A DNA stretch of 31,419 nucleotides from Butyricicoccus sp. (GTDB taxonomy: Bacteria > Bacillota > Clostridia > Oscillospirales > Butyricicoccaceae). Made by a program: the position numbers and the translations under genes. Shown here piece after piece: positions 8,325 through 16,790 of this stretch. A model generated the notes under the pieces. The model ran no database searches, was not told the DNA's origin, and saw nothing but the letters and a program-made list of their open reading frames with translations. Position 1 is the stretch's first letter. Each line of letters opens with the position of its first letter. Location: positions 1 through 31,419 of the forward strand of contig JAHHRO010000026.1 of assembly GCA_020025755.1 (NCBI GenBank), read 5' to 3'.

Positions 8325-8408
8325 TTACCACGCCATCCTATAAGCCCAGACGGCGGCGGGATGATTCCGCGCGAACCCGAACAATGCGTATTCTGCGCTC
8401 CAATTCAT
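8325..8408 (-). other. Possible 27-codon leader reading frame ahead of the DUF4914-type gene
   Basis: An ATG at 8408 opens 27 codons ending in TAA at 8325-8327. The stop overlaps the downstream AAGGAGG ribosome site. The peptide is rich in Trp and aromatic residues (Trp at 3, 21 and 27). The ATG lies only about 4 bases after the predicted transcription start and has no ribosome site of its own, so it may be accidental. Confidence 0.2.
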
Positions 8409-8418
8409 TCCTAATTTT

Positions 8419-8447
8419 ATCATACTCGCAAAAACCTTTTTCGTCAA
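8419..8447 (-). promoter_or_regulatory. Promoter of the DUF4914-type gene
   Basis: Minus strand: TTGACG (8442-8447), a 17-base spacer and TATGAT (8419-8424). The predicted start near 8412 gives a leader of about 100 bases that is clearly GC-richer than its surroundings. Confidence 0.78.
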
Positions 8448-8632
8448 TAGGTATTTCGCCTATTTTGCAGGATAATCAAAATACACTTGCATAAATTTTT
8501 AACGATTATCAACAAACAGTAATCTTTTTTCAAAAAATGCAGGACAAACTCCATAGAATATCACTCTATAAAAAAAATTCTGCACCATATCACTTTGTTT
8601 CTGTCGAGTAATGGTACAAAACCAAGTCAAAT
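8448..8632. other. AT-rich intergenic stretch between rnhA and the DUF4914-type gene
   Basis: Together with the leader this makes a gene-free gap of about 320 bases. I see no ORF, no strong terminator for rnhA and no clear repeat here, only A/T runs. Confidence 0.5.
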
Positions 8633-9070
8633 CTATTTCCGTTTCTTCCACTCGGCGACAGCAAGCTCATCACACCGATTATTATACGGATTGTCCGCAT
8701 GTCCCTTGACCCAATGAAAGGTCACTTTATGCACATCCAGCAATCCCAAGAGACGCTCCCACAGCTCTACATTCTTCGCAGGGGACTTATCGGCTTTCTT
8801 CCATCCGCGTGCTTTCCATCCCGTTACCCAGCCTTTCGTAATGCTGTCGATCACATACTTCGAGTCAGAATAGAGATCTACCTGACAAGGCTCCCGCAGA
8901 AGCTCCAAAGCTGCAATCACACCCATGAGTTCCATACGATTGTTCGTTGTCATCGCATCCCCACCCGATATCTCTTTTTCCGCCTTTCCATATTGCAGGA
9001 TCGCGCCCCAGCCGCCGGGACCCGGATTTCCCGAACATGCACCGTCTGTATAAATCGTCACCTGTTTCAT
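8633..9070 (-). CDS. rnhA: Ribonuclease HI
   Basis: Cleaves the RNA strand of RNA-DNA hybrids, removing primers and R-loops. The 145-aa protein has the complete catalytic set of the family: Asp9 in the YTDGACSGNPGPGGW motif, Glu47 in RMELMG, Asp69 in YSDSKYV and Asp134 in NRCDELA, plus the mobile-loop His124 in WVKGHADN. The length is normal for bacterial RNase HI and no N-terminal hybrid-binding domain is present. AGGAGG (9082-9087) lies 11 bases upstream of the ATG. It follows the terminator of the upstream membrane-protein gene. A TAAAAT element near 9093 could be its -10, but I find no good -35. Confidence 0.95.
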   Translation of the reverse strand: MKQVTIYTDGACSGNPGPGGWGAILQYGKAEKEISGGDAMTTNNRMELMGVIAALELLREPCQVDLYSDSKYVIDSITKGWVTGWKARGWKKADKSPAKNVELWERLLGLLDVHKVTFHWVKGHADNPYNNRCDELAVAEWKKRK

Positions 9071-9124
9071 GAAACCAAAAACCTCCTGATTTTATCTTGA
9101 GAATTTAACTGAATTTCTATTCAA

Positions 9125-9148
9125 GAAAACCCGCTCGTAAGAGCGGGT
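9125..9148 (-). terminator. Terminator of the membrane-protein gene
   Basis: Minus strand: an 8-bp perfect stem (ACCCGCTC/GAGCGGGT, arms 9141-9148 and 9129-9136) with a 4-base loop, then TTTCTTG. It begins 9 bases after the stop codon at 9158. Confidence 0.8.
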
Positions 9149-9157
9149 CAATCTTTT

Positions 9158-10015
9158 TTATTGTGCAGTTCGTTTCTTTCTGCGCAGGGCAGGACCTTCC
9201 GGTTCTGTGGAAACCGCCATGCGAGTGAGCTGATACGCCAGCCACAGTGCGCAGGCGATATAGCAGCCCGCACGCGGCAGGAAGGATACCTCAACAAGCT
9301 CACTTCCCATGAGCCACGCCAGCAGACTGCCAACGCCGCCAGTCAAGCCAAATACAACCCCAAGTGCCGCAAAACCAGCCAGCAGACGCGGACGGGGCAG
9401 GGCGAACAAAAAGCGTGCATACGCATTGAGCGCACACAACAGGCTCATTGCTCCCAGCAGCTCAAACATAAACTGTCCTTCCAAGGGGATATTGCCGTTG
9501 ACCTTGAAGGTATTGACCATATCAAGTGCTGCCCAAAATGCCGGAACAAACACCAGACTTGCGGACTGCTCCGACGCGATCCCTGCCGATGCATGACTGC
9601 CCAGACGAACAAACGTCAGGCATGACAGCAGTGCAAGCAGATAGAGGGGGATCAGTGTCACGCGCTCAAACATAGATAGATCGATCAAATGCACGGCGGT
9701 CGTATACAGCCCGAACAGTCCGCAGAGTGCAAAGACTGCTGCGCAGAGTACTGCTGCCATCTTATGCATATCCCCACCGCCGCAAAGATAGGCTTCAAAT
9801 GCCTGATACTTATCACTGGTCTGCCGATACTGACGCGCACAAAAGATACAAAGCAGCACAGCTGCAGCCGTCAGAATGCATACCAGCTTGAACCATGGTG
9901 TTCCAGATGGCAATCCGGCTGCATCATAGCCCTTTGTCAGATCCAGTCCATGCAGGACGCCGCCTGCAAGCCCCAGGACAAGTGCCAATACTGGAAACAC
10001 TTTTTTGAGATTCAT
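9158..10015 (-). CDS. Unknown multi-pass membrane protein
   Basis: I do not recognise this 285-aa protein. It begins MNLKKVFPVLALVLGLAGGVLHGLDL, a positively charged start followed by a hydrophobic span. Further hydrophobic segments lie at about 45-62, 84-105, 119-137, 149-166, 181-205 and 209-235, with another near 250-268, suggesting seven or eight transmembrane helices. The tail is basic (RRKKRTAQ). No catalytic or transport motif stands out. The ATG at 10015 follows AGGAGG (10024-10029) 8 bases away. It is monocistronic, with an extended -10 promoter and a terminator. Resemblance to small clostridial membrane proteins of unknown function is all that can be said. Confidence 0.85.
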   Translation of the reverse strand: MNLKKVFPVLALVLGLAGGVLHGLDLTKGYDAAGLPSGTPWFKLVCILTAAAVLLCIFCARQYRQTSDKYQAFEAYLCGGGDMHKMAAVLCAAVFALCGLFGLYTTAVHLIDLSMFERVTLIPLYLLALLSCLTFVRLGSHASAGIASEQSASLVFVPAFWAALDMVNTFKVNGNIPLEGQFMFELLGAMSLLCALNAYARFLFALPRPRLLAGFAALGVVFGLTGGVGSLLAWLMGSELVEVSFLPRAGCYIACALWLAYQLTRMAVSTEPEGPALRRKKRTAQ

Positions 10016-10073
10016 GTAACGTTCCTCCTGTAAAAAAGGATTTCAATATCGAATCCAAATCATTACCTGAACT

Positions 10074-10082
10074 ATTATAGCA
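10074..10082 (-). promoter_or_regulatory. Extended -10 promoter of the membrane-protein gene
   Basis: Minus strand TGCTATAAT, an extended -10 (TGnTATAAT). The -35 region is poor (TGGAAT at the right distance), which is usual for extended -10 promoters. Confidence 0.6.
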
Positions 10083-10133
10083 TGATTTTTCAGAAAATTC
10101 CAGTCAAGAAAGCAGCATGTACCAGCGATCCCA

Positions 10134-11336
10134 TCAAATATGATTGTGGCGGATCTCCGGTGCCGAGCCTTCCGGATCCTTCATAAACAGCTTCAGCAGG
10201 ATAGGTGTGATGAGTGTTGTAACAATGACCATCAGAACGATAGGTGGGAACAAGTGGCTGTCCACCAAACCAGCCTGTGCACCCTTCTGCGCAACGATCA
10301 ATGCGACCTCACCACGGGACACCATGCCAAGACCAATCGAAAGAGAATCGGTCCAGTTAAACTTCATGAGTTTTGCACCCAGACCACAGCCAATGATCTT
10401 GGTCAGGATCGCAACAATGAGGAGTACCAGCGAGAACCACAACAGATTTGCCGTCATACCGTGTAACTCTGTTTTGATACCGATAGAGGCAAAGAAAATC
10501 GGGGAAAAGATCATGTAGGACACGATATTCATTTTCTTATTGATATATTCACGCGCTTCCATCAAGTTGCACAGGATCAAACCGGCAAAGTATGCACCTG
10601 TAATATCCGCAATGCCAAAATAGTGCTCGGCAACGAATGCCATGATGAGACAGAAGGATAATGCATAGATCGCAACACGGCGATGGTTGCTCCATTCCCG
10701 TGTGATCGCACGGAACAGACGATACATCACCAGTCCAACCACGATCAACAGCACAAAGAATGCAACGATACGCGCAATGACGGACAATGGGTTCACGTTC
10801 GGATCGGTCATTCCGGACACCAGTGTCAGCACGATGATACCCATGATATCATCGATGATCGCCGCACCTAAGATCGCAGTACCGACCTTACCCTTGAGTT
10901 TTCCCATCTCGCGCAGGGTCTCAACCGTGATCGAAACTGAGGTCGCTGTCAGTACGACACCGATAAACAACGCCTTGAGCATATGCAGGGGATCCCCGGC
11001 ATCCGGGAAGAACCCCAGATACAGTACAGTACCTGCCGCAAGCGGCACGACAACGCCGATGAGGGCGATCACAAAGGAGGCCAAGCCGGTTTTTTTGAGT
11101 TCTTCCAGATCTGTATCCAGACCTGCCATGAACATTAAAATGATAACACCGATCTCAGATGTCTTGAGCAGGAAGTCCGTTTCCTGTACGAGCCCCAAGA
11201 CCGATGGACCAAGTACGACACCCGCAAGCAACGCACCCACGACCTGAGGCATATGTACACGTTCGGAAATGAGGCCAAATACCTTGGTCGATAGCAGGAT
11301 CACTGCAATGATCAGCAAAAATTCATAGGACTGCAT
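10134..11336 (-). CDS. Na+/H+ antiporter, CPA2/NapA-type
   Basis: Membrane cation:proton exchanger for sodium and pH homeostasis. The 400-aa protein is hydrophobic throughout, with about 12 predicted helices. It has the Asp-Asp pair Asp162-Asp163 in AAIIDDIMG, the ion-binding signature of electrogenic NapA/NhaA-like antiporters in the CPA2 superfamily. No C-terminal TrkA-N or RCK domain follows, so it is not a Kef system. The frame is open further upstream, but the start at 11336 is preferred: GGGAG lies about 9 bases upstream and the first helix begins directly after it. The ion is inferred from the family; K+/H+ exchange cannot be excluded. Confidence 0.88.
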   Translation of the reverse strand: MQSYEFLLIIAVILLSTKVFGLISERVHMPQVVGALLAGVVLGPSVLGLVQETDFLLKTSEIGVIILMFMAGLDTDLEELKKTGLASFVIALIGVVVPLAAGTVLYLGFFPDAGDPLHMLKALFIGVVLTATSVSITVETLREMGKLKGKVGTAILGAAIIDDIMGIIVLTLVSGMTDPNVNPLSVIARIVAFFVLLIVVGLVMYRLFRAITREWSNHRRVAIYALSFCLIMAFVAEHYFGIADITGAYFAGLILCNLMEAREYINKKMNIVSYMIFSPIFFASIGIKTELHGMTANLLWFSLVLLIVAILTKIIGCGLGAKLMKFNWTDSLSIGLGMVSRGEVALIVAQKGAQAGLVDSHLFPPIVLMVIVTTLITPILLKLFMKDPEGSAPEIRHNHI

Positions 11337-11423
11337 CTTTTTTATCTCCCTTCTTTGCGTTGTTCTGTCCTCCGCAAATGCATCCTGCATCTGCCGCGAA
11401 GAGCCCTCTACGCAACATAGACC

Positions 11424-11452
11424 ATTATAAGCCGATTTCCTGCTATGAACAA
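11424..11452 (-). promoter_or_regulatory. Promoter of the antiporter gene
   Basis: Minus strand: TTGTTC (11447-11452), a 17-base spacer and TATAAT (11424-11429). The leader is about 80 bases. The AT-rich stretch from here to the gyrA terminator (11453-11570) shows nothing else. Confidence 0.72.
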
Positions 11453-11570
11453 GTTCTTTTTATTTAAGTTTTATACCGATTTGCATTTGTTTTTAATATT
11501 TTTTTGTTTATTTTGCACAATACCGCATTGTATTGGTCAGTTTTTCCCCTAAACTGATATCTTTTCCTCG

Positions 11571-11608
11571 AAAAAGAAAGGTCTAAGCCGCGATTGGCCT
11601 AGACCTTT
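11571..11608 (-). terminator. Terminator of the gyrBA operon
   Basis: Minus strand: a 9-bp stem AAAGGTCTA/TAGACCTTT (arms 11600-11608 and 11577-11585) extended by an inner GGC/GCC, followed by CTTTTTC. A smaller hairpin (CGATCC/GGATCG, 11617-11632) lies between it and the gyrA stop codon. Confidence 0.85.
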
Positions 11609-11636
11609 CCGTGATTCGATCCGTAAGGATCGCTGC

Positions 11637-14195
11637 TTATTCAGCAGTTTCTTCTGTTTCTTCCGCTTCCGGCTCCGGATCGGTTCGTGCAATTGAAATA
11701 ACACGCACATCCTCACCTGTCCGCATAGCGATGACGCCTTGGCTGTTTCGACCACACTGGCGAATATCTTCTACCGGTACACGGATCATGACACCATCAT
11801 CCGTCATAATCATGAGATCATTTTCCGGATCGACTACCGCAATGCCTGCGATATATCCGGTCTTCTCGGTGATGCCATGAAGCAGGATTCCACTGCCGCC
11901 GCGGTGGTGCACGGTGAACTCCTCTACCGGAGTACGCTTACCGTATCCATTTTCTGTGATGGAAAGTACCTGTGCGCCCTGCCGTGCCCGTGCCGCACCC
12001 ACGACATAATCGCCTTCGCTCAAGCGGATGCCGCGTACACCGGCTGCCTGACGTCCCATTGCACGCACTTCCGTTTCATCGAACGTGATTGCGCGTCCCT
12101 GATGGGTCGCAATCAGGATGTTCTCCAAGCCATCGGTCAAACGTACATCGACAAGCAGATCGCCCTCGCCTAAACTCAGCGCACGCAGACCGACCTTACG
12201 GATATTTTGAAGATCACTGAGCACGACGCGCTTGATAACGCCCTGTTTGGTGACAAATACCATGTACTTATCGTTCGTAAACTCTCGAATCGCAAACATT
12301 GCAGTGATCTTTTCGCCCTGCTCGATCTCCAGGAGATTTATGATATTCTGTCCCTTTGCCGTACGTCCTGCCTCTGGTATCTGGTAACCCTTGAGCTTAT
12401 AGACCTTACCCAGATTGGAGAAGAACAGGATATGATCGTGAGTCGATGCTGTAAATACATGACGCACGAAGTCCTCGTCACGGGTAGACATTGCATTGAC
12501 ACCACGTCCGCCACGACGTTGCGCACGATATGCCGAAGTTGGCATACGCTTGATATAACCAGCCTGCGTGAGCGTATAGGTGCAGTCCTGTTCCTCGATC
12601 AGGTCTTCGATATCGAGATCATCTGCAACCGCTGCGATCTCGGTCCGGCGATCATCTGCATAGCCTGCACGCAGCTCATGCAGTTCATCCTTGACAACGG
12701 ACAGGATATTCTCATCCGTAGACAGGATCTCACGGAAGGAGGCGATGCGTCCTTCAATTTCTGCATATTCATCATTGAGTTTCTGCTGCTCCAAACCGGA
12801 CAGACGGCCAAGACGCATATCTACGATCGCCTGTGCCTGTGCATCATCCAGATGGAACTCAAAGTGCTCCGAACCCTCTGTAATGCCGAGCAGTGCGATC
12901 TGATCGATCCAGAACGGCTCCTTACACAGATTTTCCTTTGCTTCCGCTTCCGAGCCGGACGCGCGAATGATCGCAATGATACGGTCGATATTGTCCTGAT
13001 CGGTTGCAACCTTGAGACCCTCCAAAATATGGGCGCGCGCAGCCGCACGGTTCAGATCAAACTGTACACGGCGCGCGACCACATCCTTTTGGAAAGAGAT
13101 ATACCAATCAATAATTTCACGCAGAGACAGTACCTTTGGCTGTACCTTATCCACGCCTGCATGGGGGATCGGTACGAGTGCCAGATGGTTCATCGAGCAG
13201 GTATCCTGCAACTGCGTATAGTTATACAGCTGATTCAGGATCACCTGTGCATTGGCGTCACGCTTACACTCAATGACGACACGCATGCCCTCACGGGAGG
13301 ATTCATCGCGCACATCGGAAATGCCTTCTACGCGCTTATCCTTGACCAGATTGGCAATGGATTCCACCAAACGCGCCTTATTGACCATGTAGGGGATCTC
13401 GGTTACGATGATCCGCTGGCGGTTGGATGCCCCTGGCATATCCTCGATCTCACAGCGTGCACGCACCTTGACCTTGCCGCGTCCAGTTGCGTATGCCGCG
13501 CGGATGCCCGCGCGTCCCATGATAATACCGCCTGTTGGGAAGTCCGGTCCCTTGATGATCGCACAAAGATCCTCCAGATCCGCTTCTGGATGGTCGATCA
13601 CATAGCAAATACCGTCAATGACTTCGCCGAGGTTATGCGGCGGGATATTGGTCGCCATACCAACTGCAATACCCGAAGAACCATTGACAAGCAGATTGGG
13701 GAAGCGAGAGGGGAGTACCACCGGCTCTTTGCGCTCCTCGTCAAAGTTCGGGATAAAATCTACCGTCTCTTTCTTGATATCTGCAAGCATCGCATTGGCA
13801 AGCTTTGCCATGCGTGCCTCGGTATAACGGTATGCTGCTGGGGGATCACCGTCGATCGAACCAAAGTTACCATGGCCGTCAATCAGCGGATACCGCAAGG
13901 AAAACGGCTGTGCCATACGCACCATTGCATCATAGACCGAAGCATCACCGTGCGGATGATAGCGACCCAGCACATTACCAACGGTCGTTGCTGACTTGCG
14001 AAACGGCTTTTCTGAGGTCAAGCCATCCTCATACATTGCGTAGAGGATACGGCGATGTACCGGCTTGAGACCGTCGCGTACATCAGGTAGAGCACGTCCG
14101 ACAATGACGCTCATGGCATAAGCAATATAAGATTTACGCATTTCCCGATCGAGATCGACCGGTTTAATGATTTGATTTTCGTATTCTTGACTCAT
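11637..14195 (-). CDS. gyrA: DNA gyrase subunit A
   Basis: DNA-breaking and -wrapping subunit of gyrase, which introduces negative supercoils. The 852-aa protein has the catalytic Tyr124 in AAYRYTEARM. The canonical GyrA box QRRGGRG at 559-565 separates it from topoisomerase IV ParC. The beta-pinwheel C-terminal domain ends in a Glu-rich acidic tail. The quinolone-resistance region reads HPHGDASVYD: Ala85 takes the place of E. coli Ser83, while Asp89 (E. coli Asp87) is kept. The ATG at 14195 has GGAGGT 5 bases upstream; eight in-frame codons further upstream are not used. It follows gyrB after 78 bases. Confidence 0.97.
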   Translation of the reverse strand: MSQEYENQIIKPVDLDREMRKSYIAYAMSVIVGRALPDVRDGLKPVHRRILYAMYEDGLTSEKPFRKSATTVGNVLGRYHPHGDASVYDAMVRMAQPFSLRYPLIDGHGNFGSIDGDPPAAYRYTEARMAKLANAMLADIKKETVDFIPNFDEERKEPVVLPSRFPNLLVNGSSGIAVGMATNIPPHNLGEVIDGICYVIDHPEADLEDLCAIIKGPDFPTGGIIMGRAGIRAAYATGRGKVKVRARCEIEDMPGASNRQRIIVTEIPYMVNKARLVESIANLVKDKRVEGISDVRDESSREGMRVVIECKRDANAQVILNQLYNYTQLQDTCSMNHLALVPIPHAGVDKVQPKVLSLREIIDWYISFQKDVVARRVQFDLNRAAARAHILEGLKVATDQDNIDRIIAIIRASGSEAEAKENLCKEPFWIDQIALLGITEGSEHFEFHLDDAQAQAIVDMRLGRLSGLEQQKLNDEYAEIEGRIASFREILSTDENILSVVKDELHELRAGYADDRRTEIAAVADDLDIEDLIEEQDCTYTLTQAGYIKRMPTSAYRAQRRGGRGVNAMSTRDEDFVRHVFTASTHDHILFFSNLGKVYKLKGYQIPEAGRTAKGQNIINLLEIEQGEKITAMFAIREFTNDKYMVFVTKQGVIKRVVLSDLQNIRKVGLRALSLGEGDLLVDVRLTDGLENILIATHQGRAITFDETEVRAMGRQAAGVRGIRLSEGDYVVGAARARQGAQVLSITENGYGKRTPVEEFTVHHRGGSGILLHGITEKTGYIAGIAVVDPENDLMIMTDDGVMIRVPVEDIRQCGRNSQGVIAMRTGEDVRVISIARTDPEPEAEETEETAE

Positions 14196-14273
14196 TTGGT
14201 ACCTCCAATGAGAGGACATTTCAAAATCTGATCGGACAGCACAAAGCGGCTGCCCCTACGGTGAGAATATCTC

Positions 14274-16220
14274 TTATACATCAAGATTTTCTACATACTT
14301 TGCATTTTTCTCGATAAAATCACGTCTTGGCTCGACCTTTTCACCCATAAGCAGGGTAAAAGTCTGATCTGCCATGCTTGCATCCTCCAGCGTTACCTGC
14401 AAAAGGATACGGTTTTCCGGATTCATCGTGGTTTCCCAAAGCTGCTCGGGATCCATCTCACCAAGACCCTTGTAACGCTGTACACGCACGCCTTCTCCCA
14501 TCTCTGCCAAAACGCGTCTCTGCTCTGCCTCATCATAGGTATAGCGCACGATTTTTGTCTTTTCGTTTTTGCCCTTTTCGTTTTTAAAGAGCGGCGGCTG
14601 GGCAATATAAACATGTCCCTGCTCGATCAGCGGACGCATGAACCGGAAGAAGAAGGTCAAAAGCAGGGTGCGGATATGCGAACCATCAACGTCCGCATCG
14701 GCCATCAGGATGATCTTTCCATAACGCAGCTTGGATACATCGAAATCCTCGCCAAAGCCTGCACCAAAGGCTGTGATCATCGGGGTCAGCTTTTCGTTTC
14801 CATATACCTTGTCAAGACGTGCCTTTTCCACGTTGAGCATCTTTCCCCACAGCGGCAGGATCGCCTGATATCTGCGGTCGCGTCCTTCCTTTGCAGAACC
14901 ACCTGCGGAGTCACCCTCGACGATGTAGATCTCAGTCAGGTTTGGGTCGCGTTCCTGACAGTCTGCCAGCTTGCCCGGCAGGGAATTGGACTCCAGTGCC
15001 GATTTGCGGCGAGTCAGCTCGCGTGCACGGCGTGCCGCCTCGCGCGCACGGGAGGCCGTCTGTGCCTTGTCAATGATAACACGCGCAACCGATGGATTTT
15101 CTTCCAGAAAAATCGGCAGACGCTCGCCCACCATAGTCTCCACAAGGGTACGCATATCACTGTTTCCCAGCTTTGTCTTGGTCTGTCCTTCAAACTGGGC
15201 TTCCTGTAGTTTGACCGAAATAATCACGGTCAGTCCCTCTCGCACATCGTCACCGGACAGGTTTTTATCATTTTCCTTAATGAGATTATATTTTCTGCCA
15301 TAATCATTGAGGACTTTGGTCAGGGCGGACTTAAAACCTGTTTCATGTGTACCGCCTTCAGTGGTCTCAATGTTATTTGCAAATGAGATCATGCTCTCAT
15401 TGTAGGAATCGGTGTACTGCATCGCCACCTCAGCCATACTGTTTTCGCGCGTTCCCTCCATGTAAATCACGTCGGAATGGATAGGGGTCTTGTTCATGTT
15501 CAGGAAGGAAACGAACTCGCGGATGCCGCCTTCATAGTACATGATATCCTCACGCACATCGTCCTCGCGTTCATCTCGCAGGGTGATTCGGATACCGGCA
15601 TTCAAAAATGCCGCTTCTCTCAAACGCTTGAGCAAGGTCTCGTAATCATAAACGGTCGTTTCAAAGATCTCCGGATCTGCCTGAAAGCGAATGGTCGTAC
15701 CACATTCCTCTGTGCAGGGGACGGCTTCAATGGCACGGACGGTCTGTCCGCGTTCAAAGCGCATAGTATGCTTCTGTGTCCCGTCGCGCACCTCGGCCTC
15801 CATCCATCGTGACAGAGCATTGACGACAGAGGAACCCACACCATGCAGACCGCCGGAGACCTTATATCCATCACCGCCAAATTTACCACCTGCATGCAGA
15901 ACAGTCAAAACGACTTCCAGCGTTGGGATACCCATCTGCGGATGGATACCGACCGGAATACCGCGTCCATTGTCCTCAACGGAGATGACATTATCCTTCT
16001 CAATGGTCACTTCAATATGGGTACAGTACCCTGCCAGTGCCTCATCGATGGAATTGTCAACGATTTCATACACCAAATGATGCAGACCGCGCTCTGAGGT
16101 CGAGCCGATATACATGCCCGGGCGTTTGCGGACAGCTTCCAGTCCTTCCAGCACCTGGATCTGACTTTCGTCATAGGTCTCGGTGACCTTCAGGTCTAAC
16201 ATTTCTTCACTCATACTCAT
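14274..16220 (-). CDS. gyrB: DNA gyrase subunit B
   Basis: ATPase subunit of gyrase. At 648 aa it has the GHKL ATP-binding domain, with EIVDNSIDEAL near 52-62 and the GGLHGVG lid motif. The transducer domain and the TOPRIM domain follow, with EGDSAGGSAKEGRD starting at Glu435 and a DADVDGSHIRTLLLTFF metal-binding segment. The frame is open for another 62 codons upstream. The ATG at 16220 is preferred because GAGGA lies about 10 bases upstream and the family N-terminus aligns here; ATG 16214 is a close alternative. It lies 55 bases after remB and is probably co-transcribed with remB and gyrA, as in Bacillus. Confidence 0.96.
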   Translation of the reverse strand: MSMSEEMLDLKVTETYDESQIQVLEGLEAVRKRPGMYIGSTSERGLHHLVYEIVDNSIDEALAGYCTHIEVTIEKDNVISVEDNGRGIPVGIHPQMGIPTLEVVLTVLHAGGKFGGDGYKVSGGLHGVGSSVVNALSRWMEAEVRDGTQKHTMRFERGQTVRAIEAVPCTEECGTTIRFQADPEIFETTVYDYETLLKRLREAAFLNAGIRITLRDEREDDVREDIMYYEGGIREFVSFLNMNKTPIHSDVIYMEGTRENSMAEVAMQYTDSYNESMISFANNIETTEGGTHETGFKSALTKVLNDYGRKYNLIKENDKNLSGDDVREGLTVIISVKLQEAQFEGQTKTKLGNSDMRTLVETMVGERLPIFLEENPSVARVIIDKAQTASRAREAARRARELTRRKSALESNSLPGKLADCQERDPNLTEIYIVEGDSAGGSAKEGRDRRYQAILPLWGKMLNVEKARLDKVYGNEKLTPMITAFGAGFGEDFDVSKLRYGKIILMADADVDGSHIRTLLLTFFFRFMRPLIEQGHVYIAQPPLFKNEKGKNEKTKIVRYTYDEAEQRRVLAEMGEGVRVQRYKGLGEMDPEQLWETTMNPENRILLQVTLEDASMADQTFTLLMGEKVEPRRDFIEKNAKYVENLDV

Positions 16221-16275
16221 AATTTCAATTTCCTCTTTCGGGGTGATCGGGTCCATTCGCGGCGGCAAGGCTTCC

Positions 16276-16533
16276 TCACATACTGCCCTGCTGCACACGC
16301 CGCTGCAAGGCTGCGCTTGAGATCTGGGAAATATAGAGGATCTCGCCAAGCGCGCCGTCACACAGGACAGCAGACTTGGGCAGATCCTCACAAGCGACAA
16401 CAACACGGCCTTCCTGCTCCAAGCGTGTCAGCAGCTTGCGCGTATGCTTAGACCAAGTAGCCGTGTCCATATCAAAAATAGATACGATACTGCGCACCGG
16501 AACCATATAATCCTGACCGATATGAACATACAT
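16276..16533 (-). CDS. remB: RemB-like protein (DUF370, YaaB), extracellular-matrix regulator family
   Basis: An 85-aa member of the small family to which B. subtilis RemB (YaaB) belongs. In Bacillus this protein influences matrix and motility gene expression, but its biochemical role is poorly known. N-terminal MYVHIGQDYMVPVRSIVSIFDM matches the family start, with I/V-rich beta strands. The position between recF and gyrB is exactly that of yaaB in Bacillus, which supports the call. GGAGGT (16541-16546) lies 7 bases before the ATG at 16533. A second ATG at 16540 is out of frame and too close to the ribosome site. Confidence 0.85.
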   Translation of the reverse strand: MYVHIGQDYMVPVRSIVSIFDMDTATWSKHTRKLLTRLEQEGRVVVACEDLPKSAVLCDGALGEILYISQISSAALQRRVQQGSM

Positions 16534-16790
16534 ACGACATACCTCCGGTATCCACAGCTATTTTGCAGCCGGAATTGCCATACCGCGCAGAAAAACTGTG
16601 CAGAATGGGTCGTGAACGACTGTTTCAAGGTGCCAAATCACAGAACTTGGTTGCAATGCAGCCGCTCTATCTCCGGCATTTCCATGAAACCCATGTATAA
16701 TAACCACTTATGATTATTATACCACATTTTCAAGGAATTTGTTAGGGCAGCATGTAATTTTTTTCAAGATTATCCTACAAATTTTGCAGG
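16534..16790. other. Gap between recF and remB, with leader of the remB-gyrB-gyrA unit
   Basis: A 257-base non-coding stretch. It holds an extended -10 promoter (16716-16724), a leader of about 175 bases and a single DnaA-box-like GTATCCACA at 16548-16556. Short inverted repeats such as GTCGT-GA-ACGAC lie in the leader. I see no convincing terminator for recF. Confidence 0.5.
16716..16724 (-). promoter_or_regulatory. Extended -10 promoter for remB-gyrB-gyrA
   Basis: Minus strand TGGTATAAT fits the TGnTATAAT extended -10. No good -35 is present at 17-18 bases. The start would lie near 16709. Confidence 0.55.

Noticed and set aside
6336..8414. 692-aa open frame on the plus strand opposite the DUF4914-type gene
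   Set aside because: The minus-strand gene has promoter, ribosome site and terminator. The plus-strand frame has none and shows the same antisense-like composition.
9064..9077. TGTTTCATGAAACC at the rnhA start, parS-like
   Set aside because: Two central bases are missing relative to parS, so the half-sites are wrongly spaced. It also overlaps the start codon.
12207..13994. Long open frame on the plus strand (595 aa) opposite gyrA
   Set aside because: It is a shadow of gyrA: no ribosome site, Cys/His/Ile-rich composition, no family features, and the opposite strand encodes an unmistakable gyrase subunit.
15339..15349. TGTTTCATGTG, resembling half of parS
   Set aside because: It lies in gyrB coding sequence (His-Glu-Thr-Gly) and the second half does not match.
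16548..16556. Single GTATCCACA ahead of remB as an origin element
   Set aside because: A lone imperfect box without neighbours or an A/T-rich element. Kept only as a note in the remB leader.
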